Shown here piece after piece: positions 52,212 to 63,301 of a stretch of 64,000 nucleotides of DNA. Position 1 is the first letter of the stretch, and every line of letters starts with the position of its first letter. This DNA comes from Marinobacterium arenosum (lineage in GTDB: Bacteria; Pseudomonadota; Gammaproteobacteria; Pseudomonadales; Balneatricaceae). The notes beneath the pieces are model-generated. The model made no database searches, had not been told where the DNA came from, and saw nothing but the letters and a program-made list of their open reading frames with translations. The stretch lies in assembly GCF_019795155.1 (NCBI RefSeq), contig NZ_JAILYN010000027.1, forward strand, positions 1-64,000, given 5' to 3'. A program made the translations under genes and the position numbers.

Positions 52212-52604
52212 TCAGTATCGGCTGTCGGCCGCCATCGGCAGGCGCAGCAGCTGGTCGGCCGGCAGGCTGTCGCGCACCTCGGCCGGCAGGCCGCGGGTTT
52301 CCGGGCCGAACAGCAGTACGTCACCGGCCTTGAATTCAACATCGCTGGGGAAGCGCTGTCCCTTGGTGGTCAGCGCCCAGACTTGCGGCGGTTGCAGCTC
52401 GGCCAGGCAGCTGTCCAGGTCGGCGTGGATCCGCACCGCGGCGAACTCGTGGTAATCCAGCCCGGCACGGCGCAGCTTCTTGTCGTCGAAATCGAACCCC
52501 AGCGGCTCAATCAGGTGCAGCTGGAAACCGGTGTTGGCACACAGGCGGATGATATTGCCGGTATTGGGCGGAATCTCGGGCTGGTAGAGCACCACATGCA
52601 GCAT
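52212..52604 (-). CDS. trmL: TrmL-like tRNA (Um34/Cm34) 2'-O-methyltransferase, C-terminally short
   Basis: This is a SPOUT-class enzyme that methylates the wobble ribose of tRNA-Leu using S-adenosylmethionine. It begins normally ([62 protein letters not shown]). It then stops after PMAADSRY at 130 aa, while the family usually continues about 20-25 residues with a SRSLNLSNAVAV-type knot motif. That motif helps build the cofactor site. Neither other frame after the stop restores it. So the product may be inactive, or the end may be diverged. Confidence 0.85.
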   Translation of the reverse strand: MLHVVLYQPEIPPNTGNIIRLCANTGFQLHLIEPLGFDFDDKKLRRAGLDYHEFAAVRIHADLDSCLAELQPPQVWALTTKGQRFPSDVEFKAGDVLLFGPETRGLPAEVRDSLPADQLLRLPMAADSRY

Positions 52605-52710
52605 GGCGTTGCTATATCTCAGGCTAACGGGAGCGCCATTCTACGGCAGCCGGTGCCCCCTTTGCTACGGGTAGGCAGGGCGCCGCTTGCTGCTTGAAGC
52701 TTACCGCTCC

Positions 52711-54121
<1,411 letters not shown>

Positions 54122-54138
<17 letters not shown>

Positions 54139-55192
54139 GGTTTCGCTCCAGTGGAATAAATAGTTGGAAACAGGTGTGGCCGGGCTCGGTGGTGCATTCG
54201 ATCAGTCCCTGGTGCTGGTTGATGATCGACTGGGCGATCGACAGGCCCAGGCCGCTGCCCTGCGGGTTGCCGCTGACCATCGGGTAGAAGATTTTGCTGA
54301 GCATCTCGTCTGGGATGCCGGGGCCGTTGTCGATGATCTCGACGCTACAGACCAGCCGGTGTTTCTCGCTGCCCAAGGTGATCTGGCGCAGCGCACGGGT
54401 GCGCAGCTTGATCTGGGGCTCGGCAATGTCGGCATCCTGCAGCACCTGCATGCCATTGCGCATGATGTTCAGGGTGGCTTGGATCAGCTGTTCCGGGTCG
54501 CCTTCGAACTCCGGGATGCTGGGGTCGTAATCGCGTTGGATCTTCACTTGGCCGGCGCTTTCGGCATCGATCAGGCTGGCAACCCGTTCCAGGATCGCAT
54601 GAATGTTGACCGCTTCGATCTTCGGCAGCTGGCGCGGTCCTAGCAGCCGGTCCACCAGGTTACGCAGCCGGTCGGCCTCTTCGATGATCACCCGGGTGTA
54701 GTCGTGCAGGCTCGGGTCGGTCAGTTCACGCTCCAGCAACTGGGCAGCGCCGCGAATACCGCCGAGCGGATTCTTGATCTCGTGGGCCAGGCCGCGCACC
54801 AGCATGCGGGCGGTCTCGTGCCGGCTCAGCAACTCCTCCTCCCGCTCGATCCGCATCAACCGGTCGCGTGCCTGGAACTCGATCAGCAGGAAGGTTCGCT
54901 GCTGCAGCGGCACCGGGTTGATGCTGTAGTCGACGGTCAGTTCGTGGTTGGTCTGGCTGCGCATCTTGGCCTCGCGCCGGGTCAGCGGGTGGCCGCTGTC
55001 CCGGGCTTCGGCCAGTATCTGCAGGTCGGTCTGGCGATCGGAGAACCACTCGTCGATCCGTTTCTTGCGCAGCTGGCGCACGCTGGCTTCGAACAGCATC
55101 TCGGCGGCCGGGTTCATGTAGTCGATCACCAGATTGTCATCCAGCATCACCACGGCGTTGGATAGGTTGTCGAGAATCTGTTTATGGAGCAT
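54122..55192 (-). CDS. glnL: Nitrogen regulation sensor kinase NtrB
   Basis: This cytosolic kinase/phosphatase for NtrC has 356 aa and is controlled by PII. ATG 55192 (MLHKQILDNLSNAV) has AGGA at 6 bases. A PAS domain (about 8-110) is followed by the H-box RGLAHEIKNPLGGIRGAAQLL and the ATP-binding boxes (LNIMRNGMQ, IDNGPGIPDEM, GSGLGLSI). A perfect NtrC site lies 131 bp upstream. Confidence 0.97.
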
Positions 55193-55322
55193 GGGCATTC
55201 CTGGTGTCCTGTTATCTATGTAACTGCAAGAAACAAACCAACTTTTTGTTTGGTCGAATAGCGCGGCCAGGCGCGACAACGGGCGGCTGTTGTCTTTTAG
55301 TGTAGCGCTGCGCACTTAGCAG

Positions 55323-55339
55323 TGCACCAATCTGGTGCA
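55323..55339. promoter_or_regulatory. NtrC binding site upstream of ntrBC
   Basis: TGCACCAATCTGGTGCA is an almost perfect palindrome and matches the NtrC consensus (TGCACC...GGTGCA). It lies between glnA and ntrB, where NtrC commonly autoregulates ntrBC. Confidence 0.9.
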
Positions 55340-55476
55340 TGGTAGGTCAGCTGATGGTGCGGCCGGTGAAGTGGTGGTGCAGGGTTCTGCTGTAGGGAGG
55401 GGCAGTGAACGTATTGAAGTGGGCCGCTAACGGCTCGAAGCTATTGACCTGCAGCCTGCAGCTCCCCGAAGGGGTA

Positions 55477-55503
55477 CAAAAAAGCCTCCCGAAGGAGGCT
55501 TTT
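55477..55503 (-). terminator. Rho-independent terminator of glnA
   Basis: On the minus strand AAGCCTCC-TTCG-GGAGGCTT is followed by T residues, 22 bp after the glnA stop. It separates glnA from ntrBC. Confidence 0.93.
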
Positions 55504-55524
55504 GTCTGACGGTGGAGAGAGATC

Positions 55525-56931
55525 TTATACGGAGTAGTACAGATCGAACTCGACCGGGTGAGTGGTCATGTTCACTTTTTCGACCTCTTCGCGCTTCAGG
55601 CCGATATAAGCGTCGATCATGTCGTCAGTGAATACGCCACCCTTGGTCAGGAACTCGCGATCCGCATCCAGCTCTTTCAGGGCTTCTTCCAGAGAGGAGG
55701 CAACCTGCGGGATTTCGGCCGCTTCTTCCGGCGGCAGGTCGTACAGATCCTTGTCGGCCGATTCGCCCGGGTGGATCTTGTTCTGGATACCGTCCAGGCC
55801 GGCCATCATCAGTGCCGCGAAGCACAGGTACGGGTTGGCGGACGGGTCCGGGAAGCGTGTTTCGACGCGACGGGCTTTCGGGTTGGTCACGTACGGGATA
55901 CGGATGGAAGCGGAACGGTTGCGGGCGGAGTAAGCCAGCATAACCGGTGCTTCGAAGCCCGGTACCAGGCGCTTGTAAGCGTTGGTGGACGGGTTGCACA
56001 GCGCGTTCAGGGCTTTCGCGTGCTTGATGATACCGCCGATGTAGTACAGCGCGGTTTCGCTCATGCCGGCGTAAGCGTCGCCGGAGAACAGGTTGACACC
56101 GTCCTTGGACAGGGACATGTGAACGTGCATACCGGAACCGTTATCGCCAACCAGCGGCTTCGGCATGAAAGTGGCGGTCTTGCCGTAGGCGTGGGCAACG
56201 TTGTGCACGCAGTACTTCAGGATCTGAACTTCGTCCGCCTTGGCGGTCAGGGTGTTCGGACCTACGCCGATCTCACACTGGCCGGCAGTCGCCACTTCGT
56301 GGTGGTGGACTTCGATGGTCAGGCCCATGGACTCCATGGCGTCGCACATAGCGGCACGCAGGTCGTGCAGGGAGTCGATCGGCGGAACCGGGAAGTAGCC
56401 GCCCTTAACGCGCGGACGGTGGCCGACGTTACCGCCTTCGATGTTGTGGCTGGAGGCCCAGGCCGCTTCTTCGGAGGAGATGGTGTAGCCGCAGCCGCTG
56501 ATGTCGGCGTGCCATTTGACTTCGTCGAATACGAAGAACTCCGGCTCCGGGCCGAACATGGCGGTGTCGGCGATGCCGGTGGACTTCAGGTACTCTTCGG
56601 CACGCTTGGCGACGGAACGCGGGTCGCGCTCGTAGCCCTGGCCGGTGGCCGGCTCGACGATGTCGCAACGAACGATGACGGTAGCGTCTTCGGAGAACGG
56701 ATCCAGCACGGAGGCGCTGTCGTCCGGCAGCAGGATCATGTCGGATTCCTGGATGCCTTTCCAACCGGAGATGGAGGAACCATCGAACATCTTGCCTTCT
56801 TCGAAGAAGTCGTCACCCATGTCGGAAACCGGGATGGTCACGTGCTGTTCTTTACCTTTGGAATCGGTGAACCGCAGGTCAACCCAGCGTGCGTCGTTTT
56901 CTTTGATCAGATTCAGAGTCTTCTCTGACAT
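55525..56931 (-). CDS. glnA: Glutamine synthetase, type I
   Basis: This enzyme makes glutamine from glutamate, ammonia and ATP. It has 468 aa from ATG 56931 ([16 protein letters not shown]), with GGAG upstream. Motifs are [34 protein letters not shown] (ATP/glutamate site), and [20 protein letters not shown]. The adenylylation loop [10 protein letters not shown] has the regulated Tyr, so GlnE control is expected. Transcription is by sigma-54 with NtrC. Confidence 0.99.
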   Translation of the reverse strand: MSEKTLNLIKENDARWVDLRFTDSKGKEQHVTIPVSDMGDDFFEEGKMFDGSSISGWKGIQESDMILLPDDSASVLDPFSEDATVIVRCDIVEPATGQGYERDPRSVAKRAEEYLKSTGIADTAMFGPEPEFFVFDEVKWHADISGCGYTISSEEAAWASSHNIEGGNVGHRPRVKGGYFPVPPIDSLHDLRAAMCDAMESMGLTIEVHHHEVATAGQCEIGVGPNTLTAKADEVQILKYCVHNVAHAYGKTATFMPKPLVGDNGSGMHVHMSLSKDGVNLFSGDAYAGMSETALYYIGGIIKHAKALNALCNPSTNAYKRLVPGFEAPVMLAYSARNRSASIRIPYVTNPKARRVETRFPDPSANPYLCFAALMMAGLDGIQNKIHPGESADKDLYDLPPEEAAEIPQVASSLEEALKELDADREFLTKGGVFTDDMIDAYIGLKREEVEKVNMTTHPVEFDLYYSV

Positions 56932-57012
56932 TTGGCTTTCTCCACTATTGAATTGCCAGACCCTTAAATAGCTTCCGTCCGCCGGAGCAGATCGGCCTTG
57001 GTATCTCAACTA

Positions 57013-57027
57013 GCAAGGACTGTGCCA
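57013..57027 (-). promoter_or_regulatory. Sigma-54 promoter of glnA
   Basis: On the minus strand TGGCAC-AGTCC-TTGC matches the -24/-12 consensus exactly with correct spacing. The predicted start is near 57000, giving a leader of about 70 nt. Confidence 0.95.
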
Positions 57028-57091
57028 TCATCCGTTGGCCGCTTGCTGCCGGGCTTTGGGCGGGGGTACACGCGCAGAGCCGGGTAATCTG

Positions 57092-57138
57092 TGCACCGTT
57101 TTTGTGCGACATGAATTTTATGTGCGCTATTTTGGTGC
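57092..57138 (-). promoter_or_regulatory. NtrC enhancer sites of glnA
   Basis: TGCACCGTTTTTGTGC (57092-57107) and TGCGCTATTTTGGTGCA (57122-57138) lie about 100 and 130 bp upstream of the predicted glnA start, about three helical turns apart. This is the classic paired-enhancer spacing. Confidence 0.88.
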
Positions 57139-57251
57139 ATTGCAGAGGGCGCATCGCCTGAGGCTCGATCATCATACTCCAACCCCGGCGAAACTTCCCA
57201 CCGCTCGCACTGCTTGGGCACGAACTCTTTGGCTGATGAACGGAAAGGTCC

Positions 57252-57267
57252 GCATCAAATCGGTGCA
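57252..57267. promoter_or_regulatory. Weaker NtrC-like site
   Basis: GCATCAAATCGGTGCA resembles the NtrC palindrome with one poor arm. It lies about 115 bp beyond the main pair. Confidence 0.5.
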
Positions 57268-57490
57268 GCGATTGGCTCACCCATCGTAATCTGCCTTCGG
57301 GTGGAGCCTGTTGAGCCCGCCTGGCGCGCGCTGTGGTGACCAGATCTCGGGCACAGCGGGGTGGCGCAGAGCCGGATATGCAGATGAGGGCGGTTCTTTC
57401 CGCTATTAGCTTTCACCTCTAAGCTGTTAATATACGCCCGCCCGACCCTGGCCGCAGTGATGTTGATAGAGGGTTGGCTTTATCAATTCA

Positions 57491-57506
57491 GTACACCGCG
57501 GTGTAC
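57491..57506. promoter_or_regulatory. Perfect 16-bp palindrome before typA
   Basis: GTACACCGCGGTGTAC lies 34 bp upstream of the typA start codon, within the expected leader or promoter. It has no loop, which favours a protein site over an RNA hairpin. The binding factor is unknown. Confidence 0.6.
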
Positions 57507-57540
57507 ATAGTTCAACCCAAGCTAGGGTCTAAAGCTTAAT

Positions 57541-59358
57541 ATGTCTTTTGAAATCAATAAGTTGCGCAATATTGCCATCATCGCTCACGTTGACCACGGG
57601 AAAACCACGCTGGTCGACAAGCTGCTGCAGCAGTCCGGCACTCTGGGCCGTCGCGATGAAGGTACTGAGCGCATCATGGACTCCAACGATCAGGAGAAAG
57701 AGCGCGGCATTACCATTCTGGCGAAAAACACCGCCATCGAGTGGAACGGCTACCACATCAATATCGTGGATACTCCGGGACACGCCGACTTCGGTGGTGA
57801 GGTGGAGCGCGTACTGTCCATGGTCGATTGCGTCTGCCTGCTGGTCGATGCTGTTGACGGTCCAATGCCGCAGACCCGCTTCGTAACCCAGAAGGCGTTC
57901 GAGCAGGGCCTGCGTCCGATCGTGGTGGTCAACAAGGTCGACCGTCCGGGTTCCCGTCCGGATTACGTGATCGACCAGGTGTTCGACCTGTTCGATAGCC
58001 TGGGTGCCACCGAAGAGCAGCTGGACTTCCCGATCGTTTACGCCTCGGCGCTGAACGGTGTGGCCGGTCCGGAGCCGGATCAGCTGGGTGAAGACATGAC
58101 CCACCTGTTCGAAGCGATCGTCGAGCACGTCGAGCCGCCGCAGGTGGATGTCGACGGGCCGTTCCAGATGCAGATCTCTGCGCTGGATTACAACAGCTAC
58201 ACCGGCGTTATCGGTGTCGGCCGCATCAAGCGCGGCAGCGTCAAGACCAGCACCCCGGTGAAGGTGATCGACCGTGACGGCAATGTGCGTGGCGGCCGGG
58301 TCCAGAAGATCATGGGTTACCTGGGCCTGGAGCGGGTCGAGGTCGAGAGCGCCCAGGCGGGCGATATCGTCTGCATCACCGGTATCGACGAGCTGAACAT
58401 CTCCGATACGCTGTGTGATCCGGACAACGTCGAAGCGTTGCCGGCGCTGTCGGTCGACGAGCCGACTGTCTCCATGACCTTCCAGGTGAACGATTCGCCG
58501 TTCGCCGGCCAGGAAGGTAAGTTCATCACCAGCCGTAACATCAAGGACCGACTGGACCGTGAACTTATCCACAACGTGGCGCTGCGCGTTGAGCCGGGCG
58601 AAACCCCGGAGAAATTCAAGGTATCCGGCCGTGGTGAATTGCACCTGTCGGTACTGATCGAAACCATGCGTCGCGAAGGCTTCGAACTGGGTGTCTCCCG
58701 TCCGGAAGTTATCCAGAAAGAGATCGACGGTGAGATCCAGGAGCCGTACGAGCTGGTGATGCTGGATGTGGAAGATCAGCACCAGGGTTCCATAATCGAG
58801 GAGTTGGGCAAGCGCAAGGGCGACATGACCAACATGGAAGTGGACGGTAAGGGCCGCGTGCGGCTGACCTTCATGATCCCGTCGCGCGGCCTGATCGGCT
58901 TCCGTTCGCTGTTCCTGACGCTGACCTCCGGTACCGGCATCATGACCTCGATCTTCGACCACTACGGTTCGGTCAAAGAGGGCGAGGTGGTCAGCCGGAT
59001 CAACGGCGTGCTGGTATCGATGGTTACCGGTAAGGCGCTGGGTTACTCGCTGTTCGCACTGCAGGAGCGTGGTCGTCTATTCATCGACCCGAACATCGAG
59101 GTGTACGAGGGGATGGTGATCGGTATCCACAGCCGTTCCAACGACCTGGCGGTCAACCCGACCAAGGGCAAGCAGCTGACCAACGTGCGCGCCTCCGGCA
59201 CCGATGAGAACATCCAGCTGACTCCGCCGATCCGCTTCTCCCTGGAGCAGGCGCTGGATTTCATTGAAGATGATGAGCTGGTGGAAGTGACGCCGGAAAG
59301 CATCCGTATCCGCAAGAAGCTGCTGAAAGAGCACGAGCGCAAGCGCGCCAAGAAGTAA
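57541..59358 (+). CDS. typA: Translational GTPase TypA/BipA
   Basis: This ribosome-binding GTPase has 605 aa and helps 50S assembly and stress or low-temperature growth. GTPase motifs are [10 protein letters not shown], the switch region with [18 protein letters not shown], and VVNKVDRPG. The elongation-factor domains and the TypA-specific C-terminus ([20 protein letters not shown]) are present. It is divergent from glnA, an arrangement common in gammaproteobacteria. Confidence 0.99.
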   Translation: MSFEINKLRNIAIIAHVDHGKTTLVDKLLQQSGTLGRRDEGTERIMDSNDQEKERGITILAKNTAIEWNGYHINIVDTPGHADFGGEVERVLSMVDCVCLLVDAVDGPMPQTRFVTQKAFEQGLRPIVVVNKVDRPGSRPDYVIDQVFDLFDSLGATEEQLDFPIVYASALNGVAGPEPDQLGEDMTHLFEAIVEHVEPPQVDVDGPFQMQISALDYNSYTGVIGVGRIKRGSVKTSTPVKVIDRDGNVRGGRVQKIMGYLGLERVEVESAQAGDIVCITGIDELNISDTLCDPDNVEALPALSVDEPTVSMTFQVNDSPFAGQEGKFITSRNIKDRLDRELIHNVALRVEPGETPEKFKVSGRGELHLSVLIETMRREGFELGVSRPEVIQKEIDGEIQEPYELVMLDVEDQHQGSIIEELGKRKGDMTNMEVDGKGRVRLTFMIPSRGLIGFRSLFLTLTSGTGIMTSIFDHYGSVKEGEVVSRINGVLVSMVTGKALGYSLFALQERGRLFIDPNIEVYEGMVIGIHSRSNDLAVNPTKGKQLTNVRASGTDENIQLTPPIRFSLEQALDFIEDDELVEVTPESIRIRKKLLKEHERKRAKK

Positions 59359-59392
59359 GGATGTGGGGCGTCGTGCCCTAGACAACCGAACA

Positions 59393-59429
59393 ATGCCAGT
59401 CGCTGTTTCAGCGGCTGGCATTTTTTTTG
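59393..59429 (+). terminator. Rho-independent terminator of typA
   Basis: ATGCCAGTCGCTG-TTT-CAGCGGCTGGCAT has one mismatch and is followed by eight or more T residues. Confidence 0.95.
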
Positions 59430-59563
59430 TAAGTTTTAAGCGTAAAGTGACGAGTTAACAGTGGTGAGTGGCAGAGGATGCGTATGGCCCGCAATCTTCA
59501 CTATGAACTGTGAACGCTCGCGCCACTATACTGCTGTGAATAAAAGAACCAGGAAAGGTAACC

Positions 59564-60514
59564 ATGCTGAAGCTGTATCCGGATATTCACCCCTATGCCG
59601 AGCATCGGCTCAAGGTCGACGATGTCCACACCCTGTATGTCGAGGAGAGCGGTAACCCGAACGGCCTGCCGGTGTTGTTCGTGCATGGCGGGCCGGGTGG
59701 CGGAACTTCCGGGTCGCACCGTTGTTTCTTTGATCCATCGAAGTACCGCATCGTATTGTTCGACCAGCGCGGTTGCGGCCAGTCGACCCCGCATGCCGAG
59801 CTGATTGGCAATACCACCCAGGCGCTGATCGCGGATATGGAACAGATCCGCGAACGGCTGGGGATCGAGCAATGGCTGTTGTTCGGCGGTTCCTGGGGCT
59901 CGACACTGAGTCTGGCGTACGCCGAGACCTACCCTGAGCGGGTGTTGGGGATGATCCTGCGTGGTGTATTCCTGTGCCGCGAGCAAGACCTGCACTGGTT
60001 CTACCAGCGTGGTGCCAGTGCGCTGTTCCCGGATTATTGGCGCGAGTACGAGCAGGAGATCCCGCTGGCCGAGCGGCACGACATGCTGGCGGCGTACTAC
60101 AAGCGGCTGACCTCGGATAACGAGATCGCCCGGATGTCGGCGGCCAAGGCATGGTCGATCTGGGAGGGGCGCTGCTCCACGCTGGACCCGAACAACGACG
60201 TGGTCGATTACTTCTCCGACCCCCATGTGGCGCTGGCGATGGCGCGGATCGAGGCTCATTACTTCATCAATCAGGCGTTTCTGGAACCGAATCAACTGCT
60301 GCGCGATGCCGACCGCATCCGTCATATCCGCACCGTTATCGTGCATGGCCGCTACGACGTGATCTGCCCGATCGAGCAGGCGTTCGCACTGTACGACGCA
60401 TTGCCGCAGGCCGAGCTGCATATCGTGCGCGATGCCGGTCACTCCGCCTTCGAGCCGGGCATTACCGATAACCTGGTGCGTGCCACCGACGATTTTGCCC
60501 GTTCGCAGGCCTGA
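59564..60514 (+). CDS. pip: Prolyl aminopeptidase (proline iminopeptidase)
   Basis: This alpha/beta-hydrolase of family S33 has 316 aa and removes N-terminal Pro. It has VHGGPGGGTSG (oxyanion), the nucleophile Ser110 in LFGGSWGSTLSL, Asp in VHGRYDVICP and His in DAGHSAFEPG. The ribosome site AGGAAAGG precedes ATG 59564. It is followed by dtd 61 bp downstream. Confidence 0.96.
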   Translation: MLKLYPDIHPYAEHRLKVDDVHTLYVEESGNPNGLPVLFVHGGPGGGTSGSHRCFFDPSKYRIVLFDQRGCGQSTPHAELIGNTTQALIADMEQIRERLGIEQWLLFGGSWGSTLSLAYAETYPERVLGMILRGVFLCREQDLHWFYQRGASALFPDYWREYEQEIPLAERHDMLAAYYKRLTSDNEIARMSAAKAWSIWEGRCSTLDPNNDVVDYFSDPHVALAMARIEAHYFINQAFLEPNQLLRDADRIRHIRTVIVHGRYDVICPIEQAFALYDALPQAELHIVRDAGHSAFEPGITDNLVRATDDFARSQA

Positions 60515-60575
60515 TAATCGCTCCCGCGAGGCGCTACAATCTGCCGCTTTGTAGCTGATCGAAAGGGAGTGGCCG

Positions 60576-61016
60576 ATGAAGGCGCTAATTCAGCGGGTGT
60601 GTTCCGCGTCTGTGGATATCTCGGGGGAGCGGGTTGGTGAGATCGGCCCGGGTATCATGTTGCTGTTGGGGGTGGAAAAGACCGATAGCGAATCTCAGGC
60701 GGATAAGCTGTTGGACAAGGTGCTGGCCTACCGCATCTTTTCCGACGAGGATGGCAAGATGAACCTGAACTTGCAGCAGGTCGGCGGCGGTCTGCTGGTG
60801 GTCTCGCAGTTCACCCTGGTGGCCGACACCCGCAAGGGGCTGCGGCCCAGCTTCTCCTCCGGTGCGACGCCGGAACAGGGTGAGCGCTTGTACGATTACT
60901 TCGTTGAGCAGGCGCGGGCTCGGCATGCCGAAGTGGCGACCGGTCGCTTTGCCGCTGAGATGCAGGTGGGGCTGGTGAACGACGGGCCAGTGACTTTCCT
61001 GCTGGAGACAAACTGA
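60576..61016 (+). CDS. dtd: D-aminoacyl-tRNA deacylase
   Basis: This enzyme has 146 aa and hydrolyses D-aminoacyl-tRNA and Gly-tRNA-Ala, as a homodimer. It carries the two family motifs SQFTL (residues about 78-82) and NDGPVT near the end, which carries the chiral-proofreading cis Gly-Pro. AAAGGGAG precedes the ATG. It is probably co-transcribed with pip. Confidence 0.98.
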   Translation: MKALIQRVCSASVDISGERVGEIGPGIMLLLGVEKTDSESQADKLLDKVLAYRIFSDEDGKMNLNLQQVGGGLLVVSQFTLVADTRKGLRPSFSSGATPEQGERLYDYFVEQARARHAEVATGRFAAEMQVGLVNDGPVTFLLETN

Positions 61017-61058
61017 GTAGCCAGCGGCCTGGGCCGCCGGTGAGCAAAACAAAAAAGG

Positions 61059-61083
61059 TTCATCGCGTTTTAGCGGGAAGCCT
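61059..61083. repeat. Short dispersed motif (inverted copy)
   Basis: GGTTCATCGCGTTTTAGCGGG is the reverse complement, with small changes, of the motif at 31075-31098. Another diverged copy lies at 61448-61471 in the opposite orientation. The two copies bracket the gap after dtd. Confidence 0.6.
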
Positions 61084-61249
61084 CGAACCAGTTGGTTGCA
61101 GCTGTATGAGACAGGGCGGGGAAAGTGGGAGGCGCCCTCGCGTGGTCCGGCAATCCGGCGATCTCCCCCTGTTTGTCATCTTTTACCAAGCTGGGGTTGC
61201 GCCTGCTGGCGCGTCAAGGCGGCCCGCGCAGGGGCTACCGCCTAACAAT

Positions 61250-61450
61250 CCCGATTGCCTCCACTGAGCGCCTGATCCTGTGCACGGTCCGATCCATCGG
61301 CTGGCAAAAAGAACTCGCTCGTCCCTCGCTCAGACAGCTTTTTGCCTGATCGCCGCTGCATCGAGCCGTGCTAGGGGGCGGCCGGCCAGGTCGCTCAGAG
61401 TCGGCCTATACAGGGGTGCCAACGGTAAGTTTATGACTGGCGTAGACGTT
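61250..61450. repeat. Dispersed intergenic repeat, copy 2
   Basis: This is the second copy of the repeat at 120-350, with the same blocks in the same order and small changes. The hairpin block is GGCAAAAAG...CTTTTTGCC (about 61303-61347). The upstream part (61120-61250) shows CGTGGTCCGGCAATCCGGCG and no recognisable gene. The group II intron tail seen before copy 1 is absent here. Confidence 0.7.
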
Positions 61451-61474
61451 TCCCACTAATCCGTGAAGAACCAC

Positions 61475-61505
61475 AAAAAAGGGCGCCGGATGGCGCCCCT
61501 TTTTT
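61475..61505 (-). terminator. Bidirectional terminator after the OmpA-family gene
   Basis: GGGCGCC-GGAT-GGCGCCC is flanked by A6 on the left and T6 on the right, so it can work from both sides. Confidence 0.92.
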
Positions 61506-61528
61506 AGCGGTTGTCTAATGTGCGGTTG

Positions 61529-62149
61529 TTACTGCTGAACCTTCTGCTTGCCGCTGATGTTCACTTCGACGCGACGGTTGGCGCGCAGGCAGTCCTTCAG
61601 TGCAGTGCCACGGCTTCCGCAGGCTTTGACCGGCATGTTCTCGCCCATGCTGCTGGTGTGGATCTTGCTGCTGTCGACACCGGCGTTGGCCAGTGCCGCT
61701 GCCACTGCGTTAACGCGCTTGGCGGCCAGTACGTCGTTATAGCCGTTGCTGCCGAGGCGGTCGGTATGGCCGATCAGCTCGACGCTATTCAGTTGGTCCA
61801 GAGAGCCGATGTAGTCGACGATGTCGGAGATGTCGCCCACTTCAGTGCTGTTGAAGTCGAACAGTACCAGGTGTTTTTCAGTAACGTTCTTCAGCACCAT
61901 CTTCGGTGCGGGAGCCGGGGCCGGCGCCGGGGTCGGTTCCGGTGCTTTGACAACCGGTGCCGGTGCGCCACATTCAGGGGTCGCCTTTTCCGGCGACCAG
62001 TTACCGATACGCCAGCAGCCGCCGAAGCCGGTGCGCACGTTATCACTCTTGGTGTTGGTCAGGTAGCCGGAGTTAACCGGGTGTGCCTGGGCGGAGATGC
62101 TGATTCCCAGGGTGATTGCCAGGCCGGCAGACAGTACGAGCTTGTTCAT
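61529..62149 (-). CDS. OmpA-family peptidoglycan-binding outer-membrane protein
   Basis: This protein has 206 aa from ATG 62149, with AAGGATGG upstream. The signal peptide is KLVLSAGLAITLGISISAQA. A short N-terminal part with two Cys residues and a Pro/Ala hinge (PTPAPAPAPAPK) precedes the OmpA-like domain (about 95-200). The domain has VELIGHTDRLGSNGYNDVLAAKRVNAV and the binding-site Asp and Arg (RANRRVEV). There is no beta-barrel. It links the outer membrane or periplasm to peptidoglycan. Confidence 0.93.
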   Translation of the reverse strand: MNKLVLSAGLAITLGISISAQAHPVNSGYLTNTKSDNVRTGFGGCWRIGNWSPEKATPECGAPAPVVKAPEPTPAPAPAPAPKMVLKNVTEKHLVLFDFNSTEVGDISDIVDYIGSLDQLNSVELIGHTDRLGSNGYNDVLAAKRVNAVAAALANAGVDSSKIHTSSMGENMPVKACGSRGTALKDCLRANRRVEVNISGKQKVQQ

Positions 62150-62368
62150 AATTCCATCCTTACGAATAACAGGCTGTAGGGCTTGAATGGTCGATGACCG
62201 AGCGTTCAGGCTCAAGCCCAAGTTTAGCGTCCTTATCCTTAAAAGTACCTTACGCGCATTTATTTAGTTATAAAAACGAGCGGGGAGATCGGCCGTAAAG
62301 GTACAAAAGTATGCTTCGTGCATTCGAACAGTCGTCTGCGCGAAGCAAAGATCATCCGTTAAAAGGGG

Positions 62369-62668
62369 TTAGGGGAGTACCTTTTTATACGGCTTGACGG
62401 TGACTTTTTCATACACCCCTGCCGCGAAATAGGGGTCGGTATCGGCCCAGGCTTGTGCCGCGTCCAGTGATTCGAACTCCGCCACCACCAGGCTACCGGT
62501 GAAACCCGCTTCGCCCGGATCCTCGCTGTCGATGGCGGGGTGCGGGCCGGCGATCAGCAGGCGGCCTTCGTCGCGCAGCGCTTCCAGTCGGGCCAGGTGG
62601 TCGGGCCGGGCGGTCATTCGCTGCTGCAGGGTGCCGGCTTTATCTTCAGCGATGATTGCATAGTACAT
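62369..62668 (-). CDS. yciI: YciI family protein
   Basis: This small dimeric ferredoxin-like-fold protein has 99 aa. The family blocks are [40 protein letters not shown] and [27 protein letters not shown], with the conserved Asp/His pair. The molecular role of YciI is not settled. It follows yciB by 19 bp, the usual arrangement. Confidence 0.95.
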   Translation of the reverse strand: MYYAIIAEDKAGTLQQRMTARPDHLARLEALRDEGRLLIAGPHPAIDSEDPGEAGFTGSLVVAEFESLDAAQAWADTDPYFAAGVYEKVTVKPYKKVLP

Positions 62669-62687
62669 GGCGTTCTCCAGATGGGAC

Positions 62688-63233
62688 TCAGTGTTTCTTT
62701 TCGTCGCTCGGCAGGTGGCGCGACAGGTACAGGCCCTGGCCGATGATGAAGATCAGGGTCAGGCCCAGCATGCCGAACAGTTTGAAGTTGACCCAGGCTT
62801 CCTCGCTCATCGTGTAGACCACGGCGATATTGGCGAAGCCCATGGCGGTGAAAAACAGCACCCAGGCAAGGTTCAGTCGACGCCAGATCATGGCCGGCAG
62901 GCTCAGGGCGCTGCCCATCAGGCGCTCGACCACGGTTTTCTGGCCGATAAACTGGCTGCCCAGGAAGGCCAGGCCGAACAGCCAGTTCACCACCGACGGT
63001 TTCCACTGGATGAAGGTTTTGTCCTGAAACAGCACCGTGGCGCCGCCCATCAGTACCACCAATACCAGGGTGACCAACTGCATGGTTTCGATCTTGTGGG
63101 TGCGGAACCAGGTGTAGGCCATCTGGGCCAGCGTGGCGGGGATCAGCACCGCGGTGGCGATGATGATATCGCCGGTGCTTTTATAAACCGCGAAGAAAAT
63201 AATAATCGGCAGAAAATCGAGTAGTAATTTCAT
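62688..63233 (-). CDS. yciB: Septation-associated inner-membrane protein YciB
   Basis: This protein has 181 aa from ATG 63233 ([18 protein letters not shown]), the family start. It has five or six spans with the signature [22 protein letters not shown]. YciB (IspZ/intracellular septation protein A) is linked to envelope integrity and cell division. It is upstream of yciI and divergent from rnm across 68 bp. Confidence 0.97.
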   Translation of the reverse strand: MKLLLDFLPIIIFFAVYKSTGDIIIATAVLIPATLAQMAYTWFRTHKIETMQLVTLVLVVLMGGATVLFQDKTFIQWKPSVVNWLFGLAFLGSQFIGQKTVVERLMGSALSLPAMIWRRLNLAWVLFFTAMGFANIAVVYTMSEEAWVNFKLFGMLGLTLIFIIGQGLYLSRHLPSDEKKH

Positions 63234-63301
63234 GGAACCATTGCCTGTCGGAAAGGGGCCAGTATAAAGTCGCATTACCAATCGATAAACCTTCTGGCCC
63301 T

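Larger units (their letters stand above)
56932..57540. other. Divergent regulatory region between glnA and typA
   Basis: These 609 bases contain the glnA sigma-54 promoter, two strong and one weaker NtrC-like sites, and a perfect 16-bp palindrome near the typA start, each listed separately. The part between about 57280 and 57480 shows no gene or clear motif. Confidence 0.75.
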
